This document shows positions 1 through 9,113 of a stretch of 64,000 nt of DNA, piece after piece. The notes beneath the pieces were generated by a model. The model had not been told where the DNA came from. It saw nothing but the letters and a program-made list of their open reading frames with translations, and ran no database searches. This DNA is from G016756615 sp050958605 (lineage in GTDB: Bacteria > Pseudomonadota > Alphaproteobacteria > Rhizobiales > Rhizobiaceae): the NCBI RefSeq assembly GCF_050958605.1, contig NZ_JBJHDO010000007.1:1-64000 (forward strand), written 5' to 3'. Each line of letters starts with the position of its first letter. Positions within the stretch are counted from its first letter, which is position 1. A program made the position numbers and the translations under genes.

Positions 1-20
1 GGCCGCGTCACAAGCTTGTC

Positions 21-146
21 GGCCACCTTCTCCCACAAGGGGAGAAGGCAAGACGGCCGCAGCGCTCATGCCAATCGCCAGCATTTGCGATTGGCAGGAG
101 CGCTTCTGCAAAACTCCCCCTTCTCCCCTTGTGGGAGAAGGTGGCC
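21..146. repeat. Rhizobial intergenic inverted repeat pair
   Basis: Bases 21-48 and 119-146 are perfect 28-nt inverted copies of each other, built around the core CTTCTCCCACAAGGGGAGAAG. Each copy is itself an imperfect palindrome, and together they could form a long stem with a 70-nt loop. The core resembles the RIME-like extragenic repeats scattered through Mesorhizobium-type genomes. No coding region is convincing between base 1 and 295. Confidence 0.75.
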
Positions 147-295
147 GCGCCAAGCGCGGTCGGATGAGAGGCGCTCCAGAAAGCTCCGCCGGATGTGTGA
201 AATCTCGTAGCCTTGTGGGGGAGATGTCCGGCAGGACAGAGGGGGTGTCGCAGGATGCGATCTGTTAAAAGCGATTCAATAAACCCGGCAGCGCC

Positions 296-505
296 TTAGG
301 ACGACGTCGCATCCCCGTTGCCGCGAGAGGCGTTGCCAGGCTCGCCCGTCCAATTCTGCCCAACCAGATTATGTCCGGGATCACCCACCCGTGTGCTTTC
401 GGTGCTGAACACCTGCCAAGCCGGTTCCTGCCGGGTCTGAAAAAAATAGCCTGCGCCGACGGCGACCACGACAGCGACCACAATTCCCGCGAAGATCATG
501 CCCAT
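296..505 (-). CDS. Small single-pass membrane protein
   Basis: This 69-aa protein has an N-terminal hydrophobic segment (residues 3-22, rich in Val, Ala and Gly) followed by a short polar tail. I chose the ATG at 505 because AGGAG lies 7 nt upstream; longer in-frame extensions run into the preceding gene. It lies about 40 nt downstream of the secreted protein gene on the same strand and may share its transcript. I do not recognise a family. Confidence 0.6.
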   Translation of the reverse strand: MGMIFAGIVVAVVVAVGAGYFFQTRQEPAWQVFSTESTRVGDPGHNLVGQNWTGEPGNASRGNGDATSS

Positions 506-546
506 CCCGCCACTCCTTTCCTGCTGCTTTGAAGCGACCCGTCTCA

Positions 547-1266
547 TCATTGCGGCGCCGGCGTTTGCGGTACGGTCCCTTGCTCTCCCGCCGGCACTTC
601 CGTGCCTGCCGGCGCGCCTGACTTCTGCTGATATTGCAGGTCGAGCGCCGCCAGTGCAATCAGCGGCGGAGGCAGGGCGACGCCCGCCACCCGCAAGTCG
701 CGCGCTGTCTTCTGGCATTGCGCGATGTCATTGGCCGTAGCCAGTTCCTCTGCCCTGGCCATCTCCAGGATGGTCTCTTTGGGCGTACTCGTCACATCCG
801 CGGGCGGCAGCGGCGCCGCCCTGCTCTCTTTCTGCGGCGCGTTCGTCGCCGATCCGCTGGCAGCATTGTCTTTGGCGGGTTCCGGTGCATCGGTCGCTAC
901 ACCGTCCTGTCCGGTGATCTTCTGCGCAGATCCCGTTCCAGCCTCGGTTTTGGCTGGATCGCCCGAACCGGTCGTTCCCTGCTGTGCCGGTCCCGGCTTG
1001 GCGGCGTCCTGCTGAGCGGAGGCCGGCTTCTCGGCGGCGGCCGGCTTGGCAGCCGCCGTAGCAGTGGGCGGCGGCGGTGGCGCCTTCATGAAGGCCAGCA
1101 GCTCCTGGCAGAGATTCGCGGGACCGCCGGGCTGAGCGGCGGCCTGACCGCCCGACCCGGAGGCTGCGGGCGCATCGGGGCCAGTTGGCTGCGGCGCAGT
1201 GCCGGTCTGTCCGAACGAAGTTGAAGCCGAGAGGGCGAGGATCCCTGCGAGAACGATTATTCTCAT
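547..1266 (-). CDS. Secreted Ala/Pro-rich hypothetical protein
   Basis: A 239-aa protein with a clear Sec signal peptide (about residues 1-20, ending SFGQ). A low-complexity Ala/Pro/Gly/Gln region spans roughly residues 20-150, then a more ordered C-terminal segment with an EMARAEELATANDI helix and a conserved-looking Cys. The ATG at 1266 is preferred over an overlapping GTG because GGAAGGAG sits 8 nt upstream. The architecture suggests a periplasmic protein with a disordered linker. No function is assigned. Confidence 0.7.
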   Translation of the reverse strand: MRIIVLAGILALSASTSFGQTGTAPQPTGPDAPAASGSGGQAAAQPGGPANLCQELLAFMKAPPPPPTATAAAKPAAAEKPASAQQDAAKPGPAQQGTTGSGDPAKTEAGTGSAQKITGQDGVATDAPEPAKDNAASGSATNAPQKESRAAPLPPADVTSTPKETILEMARAEELATANDIAQCQKTARDLRVAGVALPPPLIALAALDLQYQQKSGAPAGTEVPAGEQGTVPQTPAPQ

Positions 1267-1477
1267 CACTGAAGCTCCTTCCTTACATCCTGCGCCGCCG
1301 ACAAGCTCGACGCCGCAGTGTGCCCGAACGATCCATGAACTTCTGTTGCAAATATCTGTACATCATCGACATGGAGGCTGGCCAGCTTTTGGCCCGCAGC
1401 TCTGGCGCATTTTTGCAGCCAAATGGAATAGCCTGGCGTCGCTGAGCTGGGTTCAGGCGTATGCTGAAGGCTCTTCG

Positions 1478-1684
1478 TCAACTTTCTCGCGTTTTCGGCC
1501 CGCCGCTGATCGACGTCGACGTCACCGACACCGGATCGCTCGCGGGGAATGTATCTTCCAGCCCCTCGAGCAGTTGCTCGTCGAGCGTTTCCCGGTCTTC
1601 GGCACGACCGGGCGTCCGCCGGTGCTGCCCCCCTACAAGGCTGGTTCCGGTCTTGGCGTTGTGTTTTGCGCGGTGCTTTTCCAT
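1478..1684 (-). CDS. Small protein of the ETFPASDP-motif family
   Basis: This 68-aa protein carries LDEQLLEGLEDTFPASDPVS near its C-terminus. That signature, of the form LDEALEETFPASDPVSVT, is widespread in small uncharacterised alphaproteobacterial proteins. GAGGCGGA immediately precedes the ATG. The start lies within the 3' end of the upstream membrane-protein gene (about 50 nt overlap), so the two are probably translationally coupled. Function unknown. Confidence 0.7.
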   Translation of the reverse strand: MEKHRAKHNAKTGTSLVGGQHRRTPGRAEDRETLDEQLLEGLEDTFPASDPVSVTSTSISGGPKTRES

Positions 1685-1872
1685 TCCGCCTCAATCGCCG
1701 GGCCGTCGGTTTGGTTCCGGGCGGTTTCCATCTGTCCAGCCTCATTGGGTCCGTGCCCCATCCGGGCGGCAACCGTGGCCTGCTCGCGTGAAAGGAGGAT
1801 AGCGACCACGCCGGCCATCACAGCAAGCAAGACAAGAACAAGCAACGCGATGAAAACATTCTTCACTGGCAT
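1633..1872 (-). CDS. Small single-pass membrane protein
   Basis: From the ATG at 1872 the protein is 79 aa, with one strong N-terminal membrane helix (MPVKNVFIALLVLVLLAVMA and on) followed by a polar tail. The frame stays open upstream to 2076, but that extension has no membrane or domain character. An ATG at 1884 is the alternative start; neither has a strong Shine-Dalgarno sequence. It overlaps the ETFPASDP gene downstream and is divergent from the sensor kinase. Confidence 0.5.
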   Translation of the reverse strand: MPVKNVFIALLVLVLLAVMAGVVAILLSREQATVAARMGHGPNEAGQMETARNQTDGPAIEAEWKSTAQNTTPRPEPAL

Positions 1873-2120
1873 GCTACGGCCCATGCGATAGGCGCTCGTC
1901 GGGAACCCCGCAACAGCATCCAAACGCGGCAAGAGCATTCCGGTTTCGTCGGCCAGGCGCCAGGCCTGTTCGGCGCCCGCCTCCTCGAGCGCGCCGTCGT
2001 TTCCGAAAATATCAACATGGTTGATCCATGGCTGCAAATAGCTGCGCGGATGGAACCGGAAGACCACGCTGGACATTGTGTAAGTTCGGGGTACAGTCTT
2101 GCCGAGGGGATCGGATCACG

Positions 2121-4586
2121 TTGCCGCACGACGCCGTCGAACTTCCGTTTCTTTCCGGAGGCGGAGAAGCTGCATCGCTCATTGCGCGATACGACTGGAC
2201 ACGGACTTCGCTCGGTGCGATCGCTTCATGGCCGCCCAGCCTGAAATCCTCGCTTTCGCTGATCCTGCTTTCGCCGGTCCCGATCGTCACGCTTTGGGGC
2301 GATGACGGTGTCATGATCTACAACGATGCCTATTCGAAATTCGCCGGCGGGCGCCACCCCGATCTGTTCGGCTCCAAGGTGCGCGAGGGCTGGCCGGAAG
2401 TGGCCGACTTCAACGACAATGTCATGAAGGTCTGTCTCTCCGGCGGCACCCTCGCCTATCGCGACCAGGAGTTGACCCTTTACCGCAACGGCGAGCCAGA
2501 GCAAGTCTGGATGAATCTCGACTATTCGCCGCTTCTCGACGAGGACGGCCGGCCGGCCGGGGTCATGGGGATCGTGGTCGAGACGACAGCCAAGATCCGC
2601 GCTGGGCGCGAGCTTCGCGGCGAGCGCGAGAGCCTGCGCCGGCTCTTCGAGCAGGCGCCAGGCTTCATCGCTCTCGTCACCGGCCCCAGCCACAGATTCA
2701 CGATGGTCAACGAGGCGTTCCGGGAGCTGATCGGCTATCGCGACGTCATCGACAAGACTGCGGAAGAAGCTTTCCCCGAGGCGGTGCGCCAGGGCCTCCC
2801 TCAACTGCTCGATCAGGTCTACAGAACCGCCCAGCCCTTCGTCGCCCGCTCGGCGCGCGTGGCGCTCCGGCATCGCGACCGCGTCGACGAACGTTACCTC
2901 GACTTCGTTTGCCAGCCGGTCGTCGCGGAAGGCGGGGATATCACCGGCGTCTTCATCCAGGGCCACGACGTCACCGACAGGAAACGCCACGAATTCGCGC
3001 TGCGCGAGAGCGAGGAGCGATTCCGGCTGGTGGCCGAGGATGCGCCGGTCATGCTGTGGATGGGCGACGAGGCCGGACGCTGCCTCTATCTCAACAAGGC
3101 CCAGCGCGAATTCTGGGGCGTGGAGCCCGACGGGGTGACAGGATTCGACTGGTCGGGCACGATTCATCCCGACGACTGCTCATTGCTTGCGCCATTCCAC
3201 GACGCCATGAAGCGGCATCGCAATTTCTCCATCGAGACCCGGATGCGCCGCGCGGACGGCGTCTACCGCACCGTCACCACCAGCGCCCAGCCGCGCTTCG
3301 GCCCACGTCGCGAATTCGTCGGCATGATCGGCGTCAATGTCGACATCACCGAAGCCCGCCAGGCAGAAGCGGAACTGCAGGCCCTCAACGCGACGCTGGA
3401 GCAGCGGGTGCTGGACGAGGTGTACGAACGTTCCAGGGCGGAAGACCAGCTCCGGCAGTTCCAGAAGATGGAAGCCGTCGGCCAGCTCACCGGGGGCATC
3501 GCACACGACTTCAACAACATGCTGGCCGTCATCCTGGGCGGGTTGAACCTGTTGCAGCGCAAGCTCGCCAAGGGCGAGACCGATGTCGAGCGCTTCATCG
3601 AGGGCGCCATAGACGCCGCCCAGCGTGCCGCGAACCTGACCCAGCGTTTGCTGGCCTTCTCGCGCCAGCAGCCGCTCTCGCCCGAACCGCTCAAGCCCAA
3701 CCGCATGGTGGCCGACATGAGCGAACTGCTCGCCCGCACGCTCGGCGAACCCATCGTCGTTCAGACGGTCCTCGGCCCGGGATTGTGGCAGGTGAAGGCC
3801 GACCCCGGGCAGCTCGAGAACGCCATATTGAACCTCTCGGTCAACGCCCGCGATGCCATGCCGGGTGGCGGGCGGCTGACCATCGAAACCTCCAACGCCC
3901 TGGTCGACGACGTCTTCGCCAGGGAGTTCGCCATCCCGCCCGGCGAATATGTGCTGATCGCTGTCGCCGATACGGGCGAAGGCATGACGCCGGAGGTGAT
4001 GGCCAAGGCTTTCGATCCCTTCTACACGACGAAGGGTGTCGGCAAGGGCACCGGGCTCGGCCTGAGCCAGGTCTACGGCTTCGTGCGCCAGTCCGGCGGC
4101 CATGTGAAGATTCACTCGCAGCTTGGCGGCGGCACGACCGTGAAAATCTATCTGCCCCGCTATCGCGGCGGGCTCGAGGAGCCTGTGCAGGCCGATCGGG
4201 CGTGCTCGCATCGCGGATCGCCGGGGGAGATCATCATGGTGGTCGAGGACGAGGACAGGGTCCGCGCCCTCTCGGTCGAGGCGCTGCGCGACCTCGGCTA
4301 CAGCGTGATGGAGGCGGCGCGCCCGACCGATGCGTTGCGCCTGCTGGAGGAAGGTCGCGACGTGTCGCTGCTCTTCACCGACGTCGTGATGCCGGAAATG
4401 TCGGGACGGGACCTGGCCGAGCTCGCCCGCGGCAGGCGGCCCGGCATCAAGGTGCTCTACACCACGGGCTACACGCGCGACGCCATCGTACAGGACGGCA
4501 TACTGGCCCCAGGCACCAGCCTGCTCGCCAAGCCCTTCAGCATAGACGAGCTGGCGGCGAAGGTTCGCTCCGTGCTGGACGGGTAG
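2121..4586 (+). CDS. Multi-PAS hybrid sensor histidine kinase/response regulator
   Basis: An 821-aa cytoplasmic-looking sensor with no obvious membrane helix. Order: PAS-like region around residues 40-150, second PAS about 165-285, third PAS about 290-420 (begins LRESEERFRLVAEDAPVML), HisKA with phospho-acceptor His462 in GGIAHDFNN, HATPase with N box near 566, G1 box DTGEGM and G2 box GKGTGLGLS near 641, then a receiver domain from 703 with phospho-acceptor Asp754 in TDVVMP and a later conserved Lys in AKPF. I chose TTG 2121 because GAGGGGA lies 10 nt upstream; an ATG at 2028 gives a poor N-terminal extension. The fused receiver suggests a phosphorelay or local feedback. The ligand is unknown. 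Confidence 0.88.
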   Translation: MPHDAVELPFLSGGGEAASLIARYDWTRTSLGAIASWPPSLKSSLSLILLSPVPIVTLWGDDGVMIYNDAYSKFAGGRHPDLFGSKVREGWPEVADFNDNVMKVCLSGGTLAYRDQELTLYRNGEPEQVWMNLDYSPLLDEDGRPAGVMGIVVETTAKIRAGRELRGERESLRRLFEQAPGFIALVTGPSHRFTMVNEAFRELIGYRDVIDKTAEEAFPEAVRQGLPQLLDQVYRTAQPFVARSARVALRHRDRVDERYLDFVCQPVVAEGGDITGVFIQGHDVTDRKRHEFALRESEERFRLVAEDAPVMLWMGDEAGRCLYLNKAQREFWGVEPDGVTGFDWSGTIHPDDCSLLAPFHDAMKRHRNFSIETRMRRADGVYRTVTTSAQPRFGPRREFVGMIGVNVDITEARQAEAELQALNATLEQRVLDEVYERSRAEDQLRQFQKMEAVGQLTGGIAHDFNNMLAVILGGLNLLQRKLAKGETDVERFIEGAIDAAQRAANLTQRLLAFSRQQPLSPEPLKPNRMVADMSELLARTLGEPIVVQTVLGPGLWQVKADPGQLENAILNLSVNARDAMPGGGRLTIETSNALVDDVFAREFAIPPGEYVLIAVADTGEGMTPEVMAKAFDPFYTTKGVGKGTGLGLSQVYGFVRQSGGHVKIHSQLGGGTTVKIYLPRYRGGLEEPVQADRACSHRGSPGEIIMVVEDEDRVRALSVEALRDLGYSVMEAARPTDALRLLEEGRDVSLLFTDVVMPEMSGRDLAELARGRRPGIKVLYTTGYTRDAIVQDGILAPGTSLLAKPFSIDELAAKVRSVLDG

Positions 4587-4748
4587 GCTCGAAAGCTTCC
4601 GCACGGCGAAGTTGCCTCGCCCCTGGAGCGGTTGACCCGGAGTAAGCGGCCGGGCAAAGTTCTGAATTGTCTCGCAATTCTCGCCGGCAATGCCTGACGA
4701 AGAATCCGAAGAGATAGAATTGCCGGAAATCACAGAGGGAATTGAGGG

Positions 4749-6014
4749 ATGGATGATCGCAAGCCCTCGTTTCAATCAGGACTTGTGCACAAGATAATCA
4801 TAGTATCGCAATACTATAAGCCAGAGAATTTCGTCATCAATACAATTTCCGAGCGGCTCGCGGCTCGGGGCCATGATGTGAAGGTCCTGACCGGGATGCC
4901 GAATTACCCACATGGCCGGGTCTTTTCTGGATATCGGGGTTTTGCGCCACGCCGCGACAAACACGATTCCATCGAGGTCGTGCGCGTGCCCTTGATCCCG
5001 CGCGGACGCGCCAAGGGTCTTCGGCTAGCCCTCAATTATCTTTCCTTCGCCGTCTCCGCCACGCTGGCTGTTCCATTTCTGTGGAAAAAGGCGGATGTCG
5101 TCTTCGTCTTCCAACCCTCGCCCGTGACCGTCGGCCTCCCTGCGCTGGCGGTCAAGTGGCTAAGCGGAATTCCGATCGTCTTCTGGGTGCAGGATCTGTG
5201 GCCGGAGAGCCTGGCCGCGACCGGCGCCACGCGGAATCAGGCGATCATCGGCAGGGTCAGAAGCTTCGTCCGCTTCCTCTACCGGCGGTCGGACATCATC
5301 GCGATTTCCTCCCGCGCTTTCGAAGAGAAGATCCTGACCTTGGCGCCGGGCAGCGACGTTCGCTACCTGCCCAACCCCGCCAATCCAGAACCGGAAAAAT
5401 CGTCCCCATCGGGCCCGTCGGAAGCAGGCTTCCCGGAGGGATTCCGCATCCTGTTCACCGGCAATTTCGGCGTGGCGCAAGGGCTTGAAACCGTGCTCGA
5501 AGCCGCGAAGCAAACTCGCCATCTGCAACACATAAAATGGATTCTCGCCGGAGACGGCCGGCAGCGTGCAGCCCTTCGTTCACGCATCGATCTCGATGGA
5601 CTGCAGGACACGGTGGCGATGGTCGGCCCATTCCCTGCTCACGCCATGCCCGCTCTCTTAGAACAAGCCGACGCCTTGCTGGTGACCTTGCGCAGGGATC
5701 CGCTGTTCGCCCTTACCGTGCCCTCGAAGCTGCAGACCTATCTGGCCGCGGGACGGCCGATCCTGGCGGCCACGGATGGCGAAACAGCTCGCATCGTGGA
5801 GGAAGCGCGGGCTGGATACAGTTGCCCGGCGGGAGATGCGGCAGCGCTCGCAAGGGCCGCAATCCGCCTGTCCGAATTGGACGCGCCTGCCCGGCAGGCG
5901 ATGGGCGAGGCAGGACGGTCATACTATTCACGTGAGTTCGCCCTCGATCACATCGTCGAGCGTCTCGAAAACTGGTTCGACGAGTTGCTGGGGAAACGCG
6001 CATGCGCATCCTGA
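4749..6014 (+). CDS. Glycosyltransferase, GT4 (WbuB-like)
   Basis: A 421-aa GT-B fold transferase. The N-terminal domain has SQYYKPENF and MPNYPHG, signatures of WbuB/WcaI-type enzymes. The C-terminal nucleotide-binding part has FTGNFGVAQGLET and a PSKLQTYLAAGRPILA segment. WbuB-type enzymes transfer 6-deoxy-L-hexosamines such as L-FucNAc onto lipid-linked oligosaccharide, matching the neighbouring sugar-nucleotide genes. AGGGA lies 8 nt before ATG 4749. First gene of the operon, overlapping the next by 13 nt. Confidence 0.85.
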   Translation: MDDRKPSFQSGLVHKIIIVSQYYKPENFVINTISERLAARGHDVKVLTGMPNYPHGRVFSGYRGFAPRRDKHDSIEVVRVPLIPRGRAKGLRLALNYLSFAVSATLAVPFLWKKADVVFVFQPSPVTVGLPALAVKWLSGIPIVFWVQDLWPESLAATGATRNQAIIGRVRSFVRFLYRRSDIIAISSRAFEEKILTLAPGSDVRYLPNPANPEPEKSSPSGPSEAGFPEGFRILFTGNFGVAQGLETVLEAAKQTRHLQHIKWILAGDGRQRAALRSRIDLDGLQDTVAMVGPFPAHAMPALLEQADALLVTLRRDPLFALTVPSKLQTYLAAGRPILAATDGETARIVEEARAGYSCPAGDAAALARAAIRLSELDAPARQAMGEAGRSYYSREFALDHIVERLENWFDELLGKRACAS

Positions 6015-6865
6015 TCCTCGGCGGTGACGGCATGCTTGGCCATCGGCTGCTCGCGGAGTTCGAAGGCAGGCACGATGCGGCGGTCACGCTCAGAGGACCG
6101 TTCGAGCGCTATGCGGCTTTCCCGGTCCTCAACTCGGGCAAGTGCTTCTGCGACGTCGACGCCCTCGATTTCGGCTCCATCGAGCAAGTCGTCCACATCT
6201 TCGAGCCCCAGGTGGTCATCAATGCCATCGGGATCGTCAAGCAGCGCGACGACGCCGACGACCGGCGGCTCGCCATCGAGATCAACGCCTTGCTCCCCCA
6301 CAGGCTTGCCACGCTGTGTCGCGAACGTGGTGCTCGCTTGATCCATGTCAGCACCGATTGCGTGTTTTCGGGCAGCCGAGGGCTTTATCGCGAGACCGAC
6401 AATGCCGATGCGGAAGACGTCTATGGCCGGACCAAATTCCTGGGTGAGGTTGTGGCGCCCGGCTGCCTTACGCTGAGGACGTCCATCATCGGACGCGAAT
6501 TATCGCGCAAGCGCGGTCTGCTCGAATGGCTGATGGCGCAGCATGGCGAAATCCGCGGCTTCACCAGAGCGGTCTTTTCAGGACTTACGACACACGAATT
6601 CGGCAGGGTCATCCGCATGCTCGTGGAGTGGAAACCCGAAGCGCATGGTCTCTATCACGTCGCCTCTCAGCCAATCGACAAATTCAGCCTGCTCATGGCG
6701 ATCAAGAAAGCCCTCGATCTGCCGGTCGAGATCGTTCCGGACGACAGGATCGTCGTGGATCGCAGCCTGGACGGCAGCCTCTTCAACCAAGTCCATGACT
6801 ACAACCCGCCGAGCTGGAGCCGCATGCTGGCCGAGCTTCGTGAAGGCCTGACGGAAGACCGGTAG
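6002..6865 (+). CDS. RmlD-like sugar-nucleotide reductase (WbvR-like)
   Basis: A 287-aa short-chain dehydrogenase/reductase. The Rossmann motif GGDGMLGH is at the very N-terminus, STDCVFSG in the middle, and the catalytic Tyr-x3-Lys in VYGRTKFLGE. Similarity in layout is to RmlD (dTDP-4-dehydrorhamnose reductase) without the C-terminal cupin of WbjC/FnlB. In the UDP-L-QuiNAc pathway the RmlD-like enzyme WbvR reduces the 4-keto intermediate to UDP-L-RhaNAc. The role here is inferred from size and neighbours. Confidence 0.8.
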   Translation: MRILILGGDGMLGHRLLAEFEGRHDAAVTLRGPFERYAAFPVLNSGKCFCDVDALDFGSIEQVVHIFEPQVVINAIGIVKQRDDADDRRLAIEINALLPHRLATLCRERGARLIHVSTDCVFSGSRGLYRETDNADAEDVYGRTKFLGEVVAPGCLTLRTSIIGRELSRKRGLLEWLMAQHGEIRGFTRAVFSGLTTHEFGRVIRMLVEWKPEAHGLYHVASQPIDKFSLLMAIKKALDLPVEIVPDDRIVVDRSLDGSLFNQVHDYNPPSWSRMLAELREGLTEDR

Positions 6866-6867
6866 CG

Positions 6868-7968
6868 ATGACGATCCATATGAACCATCCCAACGGCGTG
6901 CTGAGCGGAAAGACCGTCCTTGTAACCGGCGGCACCGGCTCCATGGGCGCCACTTTCGTCCGCCGTGCTCTTTCGGGCGAAGCGGGCATGCCGCGCCGGA
7001 TCATCGTGCTGTCGCGCGACGAGGCCAAACAGTATCACATGCGGGTCTCCTTGCTGCGGCGCTGGGCAGCAACGGACGATATCCTCTACCGCAATTTCGA
7101 GAGCATCCTGCAGTTCCGCCTGGGGGACGTGCGCAACTATGCCGACGTCAGTTCGGCAGCCAAGCAGGCCGATATCATCATCCACGCGGCCGCCCTGAAG
7201 CAGGTTCCTTCTTGCGAATATTTTCCGGACCAGGCGGTGCTGACGAACTGCATGGGCGCGGCCAACATCGTGCGAGCGATCGAGGAGCACGGGCTGCCGG
7301 TCGAGACGGTCGTCGGCATCAGCACCGACAAGGCCTGCGAGCCCGTCAACGCGATGGGCATGACGAAGGCCCTGCAGGAGCGGATTCTCATCGCCGCCAA
7401 TGTGCTGAGTCCCAGCACGCGTTTCGTCTGCACGCGATATGGCAACGTGCTTTCCTCGCGCGGCTCGGTCGTCCCGCTGTTCCAGGAGCAGATACGCAAC
7501 GGCGGACCTGTGACGGTGACCGTGCCGGAAATGACGCGCTTCCTGCTGACCCTGGACGAGGCCATCGACACTGTCTTCGCGGCGCTGCGGGATGCCTTGC
7601 CCGGCGACATCTTCGTGCCCGATGCCATGGCGGCATCCGTGATCAATCTCGCCAAGGCGATGATCGGCGATCGCGATATTGCCATCGAATGCATCGGCAG
7701 GCGGCCTGGAGAGAAGCTGCACGAGATCATGGTTTCCGACGAGGAGGCGCCGCGCGCTCTGCGGCGCGGGGATTATTACGCCATCAGGCCGATGCTGCCG
7801 GAGCTCGCCCGGGCCGACGATACAGCCGACGAGCCTGCTCTTAGGGACAGGCTGAGTTCGTTCGACAGGGTCGTCGACCTCGAACAGACGATCGCAATGC
7901 TGCGGAAGAACGGCACTCTCCCCGCCGACGCGCGACCTCGACAGCGCTCCCTGACGATCCCGTCTTGA
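6868..7968 (+). CDS. UDP-GlcNAc 4,6-dehydratase/5-epimerase (WbvB/WbjB/CapD-like)
   Basis: A 366-aa extended SDR. It has the NAD-binding motif GGTGSMG near residue 19, HAAALKQVP, and STDKACEPVNAMGMTK. There Met replaces the usual catalytic Tyr before x3-Lys, the SMK-type triad of the FlaA1/CapD/WbjB group. RRPGEKLHE near the C-terminus is also typical of this family. Expected reaction: UDP-D-GlcNAc to the UDP-4-keto-6-deoxy-L-arabino sugar. It starts 3 nt after the preceding stop and its own stop overlaps the next gene's alternative starts. Confidence 0.85.
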   Translation: MTIHMNHPNGVLSGKTVLVTGGTGSMGATFVRRALSGEAGMPRRIIVLSRDEAKQYHMRVSLLRRWAATDDILYRNFESILQFRLGDVRNYADVSSAAKQADIIIHAAALKQVPSCEYFPDQAVLTNCMGAANIVRAIEEHGLPVETVVGISTDKACEPVNAMGMTKALQERILIAANVLSPSTRFVCTRYGNVLSSRGSVVPLFQEQIRNGGPVTVTVPEMTRFLLTLDEAIDTVFAALRDALPGDIFVPDAMAASVINLAKAMIGDRDIAIECIGRRPGEKLHEIMVSDEEAPRALRRGDYYAIRPMLPELARADDTADEPALRDRLSSFDRVVDLEQTIAMLRKNGTLPADARPRQRSLTIPS

Positions 7969-7979
7969 TGGAGAAGCCG

Positions 7980-9113
7980 ATGAAGGTCGTGACGCTGGTC
8001 GGCACCCGGCCCGAGATCATCAAGCTGAGCCTCGTGATGCAGGAACTGGACCGCAACTGCGATCACATGCTCGTCCATAGCGGACAGAATTACGACGACG
8101 AACTCAGCGGGGCCATCTTCCGCGACCTCGGCCTGCGCAAGCCGGACCGTTTCCTGGAGGCGGCGGGGGAAACACCGGCCGGGACGATCGCGCGCGTCAT
8201 CGAGCGTTTCGATGGCGTGCTCGCCGCAGAGCGGCCGGACGCGATGCTGCTTCTGGGCGATACCAACACCGGCCTTGGAGTCATCGCCGCCAAGCGCCGC
8301 AGGATCCCGATTTTCCATATGGAGGCGGGCAATCGCTCATTCGACCAGCGCGTGCCGGAGGAGATCAACCGTCGCATCATCGACCATACGAGCGACATCA
8401 ATCTCACCTACACCGAGCATGCTCGTCGTTATCTGCTGTCCGAAGGGCTGAAGCCGGAGACGGTGATCAAGACCGGCTCTCCCATGAAGGAGATCCTCGA
8501 CCACCACAGCGACTCCATCGCGCGCTCTTCGATCCTGCGTGATCAGGCGCTCGAGCCCGGACGGTATTTCCTGGTCAGCGCCCACCGCGAGGAGAATGTC
8601 GACGATGCCGGTAACCTGCGCAATTTCAGGGAAGCTCTCGACGGCCTGGCGCGTCACTACAGCTGGCCCGTGGTCGTTTCGACCCACCCGCGCACGCGGC
8701 GCAGGCTCGCATCGGCTGGCTTGGACGACGCCGGTCCGTTGATCCGTTTCTGCCCGCCTTTCGGCTTCTTCGACTATGTAGCGCTTCAGCAGCAGGCAGC
8801 CTGCGTCGTCTCGGACAGCGGCACCCTGACGGAGGAAGCCTCGCTCCTGGGTTTTCCCGGCGTCATGATCCGCAATGCCCATGAGCGCCCTGAAGGCATG
8901 GATGAGGCCACCGTAGTAATGAGCGGTCTCGCGCCGGAAAGGGTGCTGGCCGCTGTCGCCCTGACGCGCGGACAACACGAGCGGGGTTTTCGGCCGCGGA
9001 ACGTGGACGATTATGGTGCCGATGCCGTCTCGACAAAGGTGGTCCGGATCATCTTCAGCTATACGGAGCATGTTCGGCGAACGGTCTGGCGCGAAGGTGA
9101 AGCGGCACGATGA
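7980..9113 (+). CDS. UDP-N-acetylhexosamine 2-epimerase (WbvD/WbjD/FnlC-like)
   Basis: A WecB-superfamily epimerase of 377 aa. It begins MKVVTLVGTRPEIIKLS and has HSGQNYDDEL, GDTNTGLG, FHMEAGNRSFDQRVPEEINR, TYTEHARRYL and SDSGTLTEEAS. The MEAGNR and YTEHARRYL blocks are characteristic of the FnlC/WbjD branch, which epimerises C2 of UDP-6-deoxy-L-N-acetylhexosamines. ATG 7980 matches the family start and has GGAGA upstream; TTG 7965 and ATG 7968 are alternatives overlapping the previous stop. Confidence 0.86.
   Translation: MKVVTLVGTRPEIIKLSLVMQELDRNCDHMLVHSGQNYDDELSGAIFRDLGLRKPDRFLEAAGETPAGTIARVIERFDGVLAAERPDAMLLLGDTNTGLGVIAAKRRRIPIFHMEAGNRSFDQRVPEEINRRIIDHTSDINLTYTEHARRYLLSEGLKPETVIKTGSPMKEILDHHSDSIARSSILRDQALEPGRYFLVSAHREENVDDAGNLRNFREALDGLARHYSWPVVVSTHPRTRRRLASAGLDDAGPLIRFCPPFGFFDYVALQQQAACVVSDSGTLTEEASLLGFPGVMIRNAHERPEGMDEATVVMSGLAPERVLAAVALTRGQHERGFRPRNVDDYGADAVSTKVVRIIFSYTEHVRRTVWREGEAAR

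Noticed and set aside
2909..4645. Long plus-strand frame in a second phase over the kinase
   Set aside because: Arg/His-rich low-quality translation typical of third-phase GC-rich shadows.
3180..4775. Long minus-strand frame (531 codons) opposite the sensor kinase
   Set aside because: Shadow of the GC-rich hybrid kinase gene; no domain, signal or ribosome binding site, and the plus-strand frame has complete kinase motifs.
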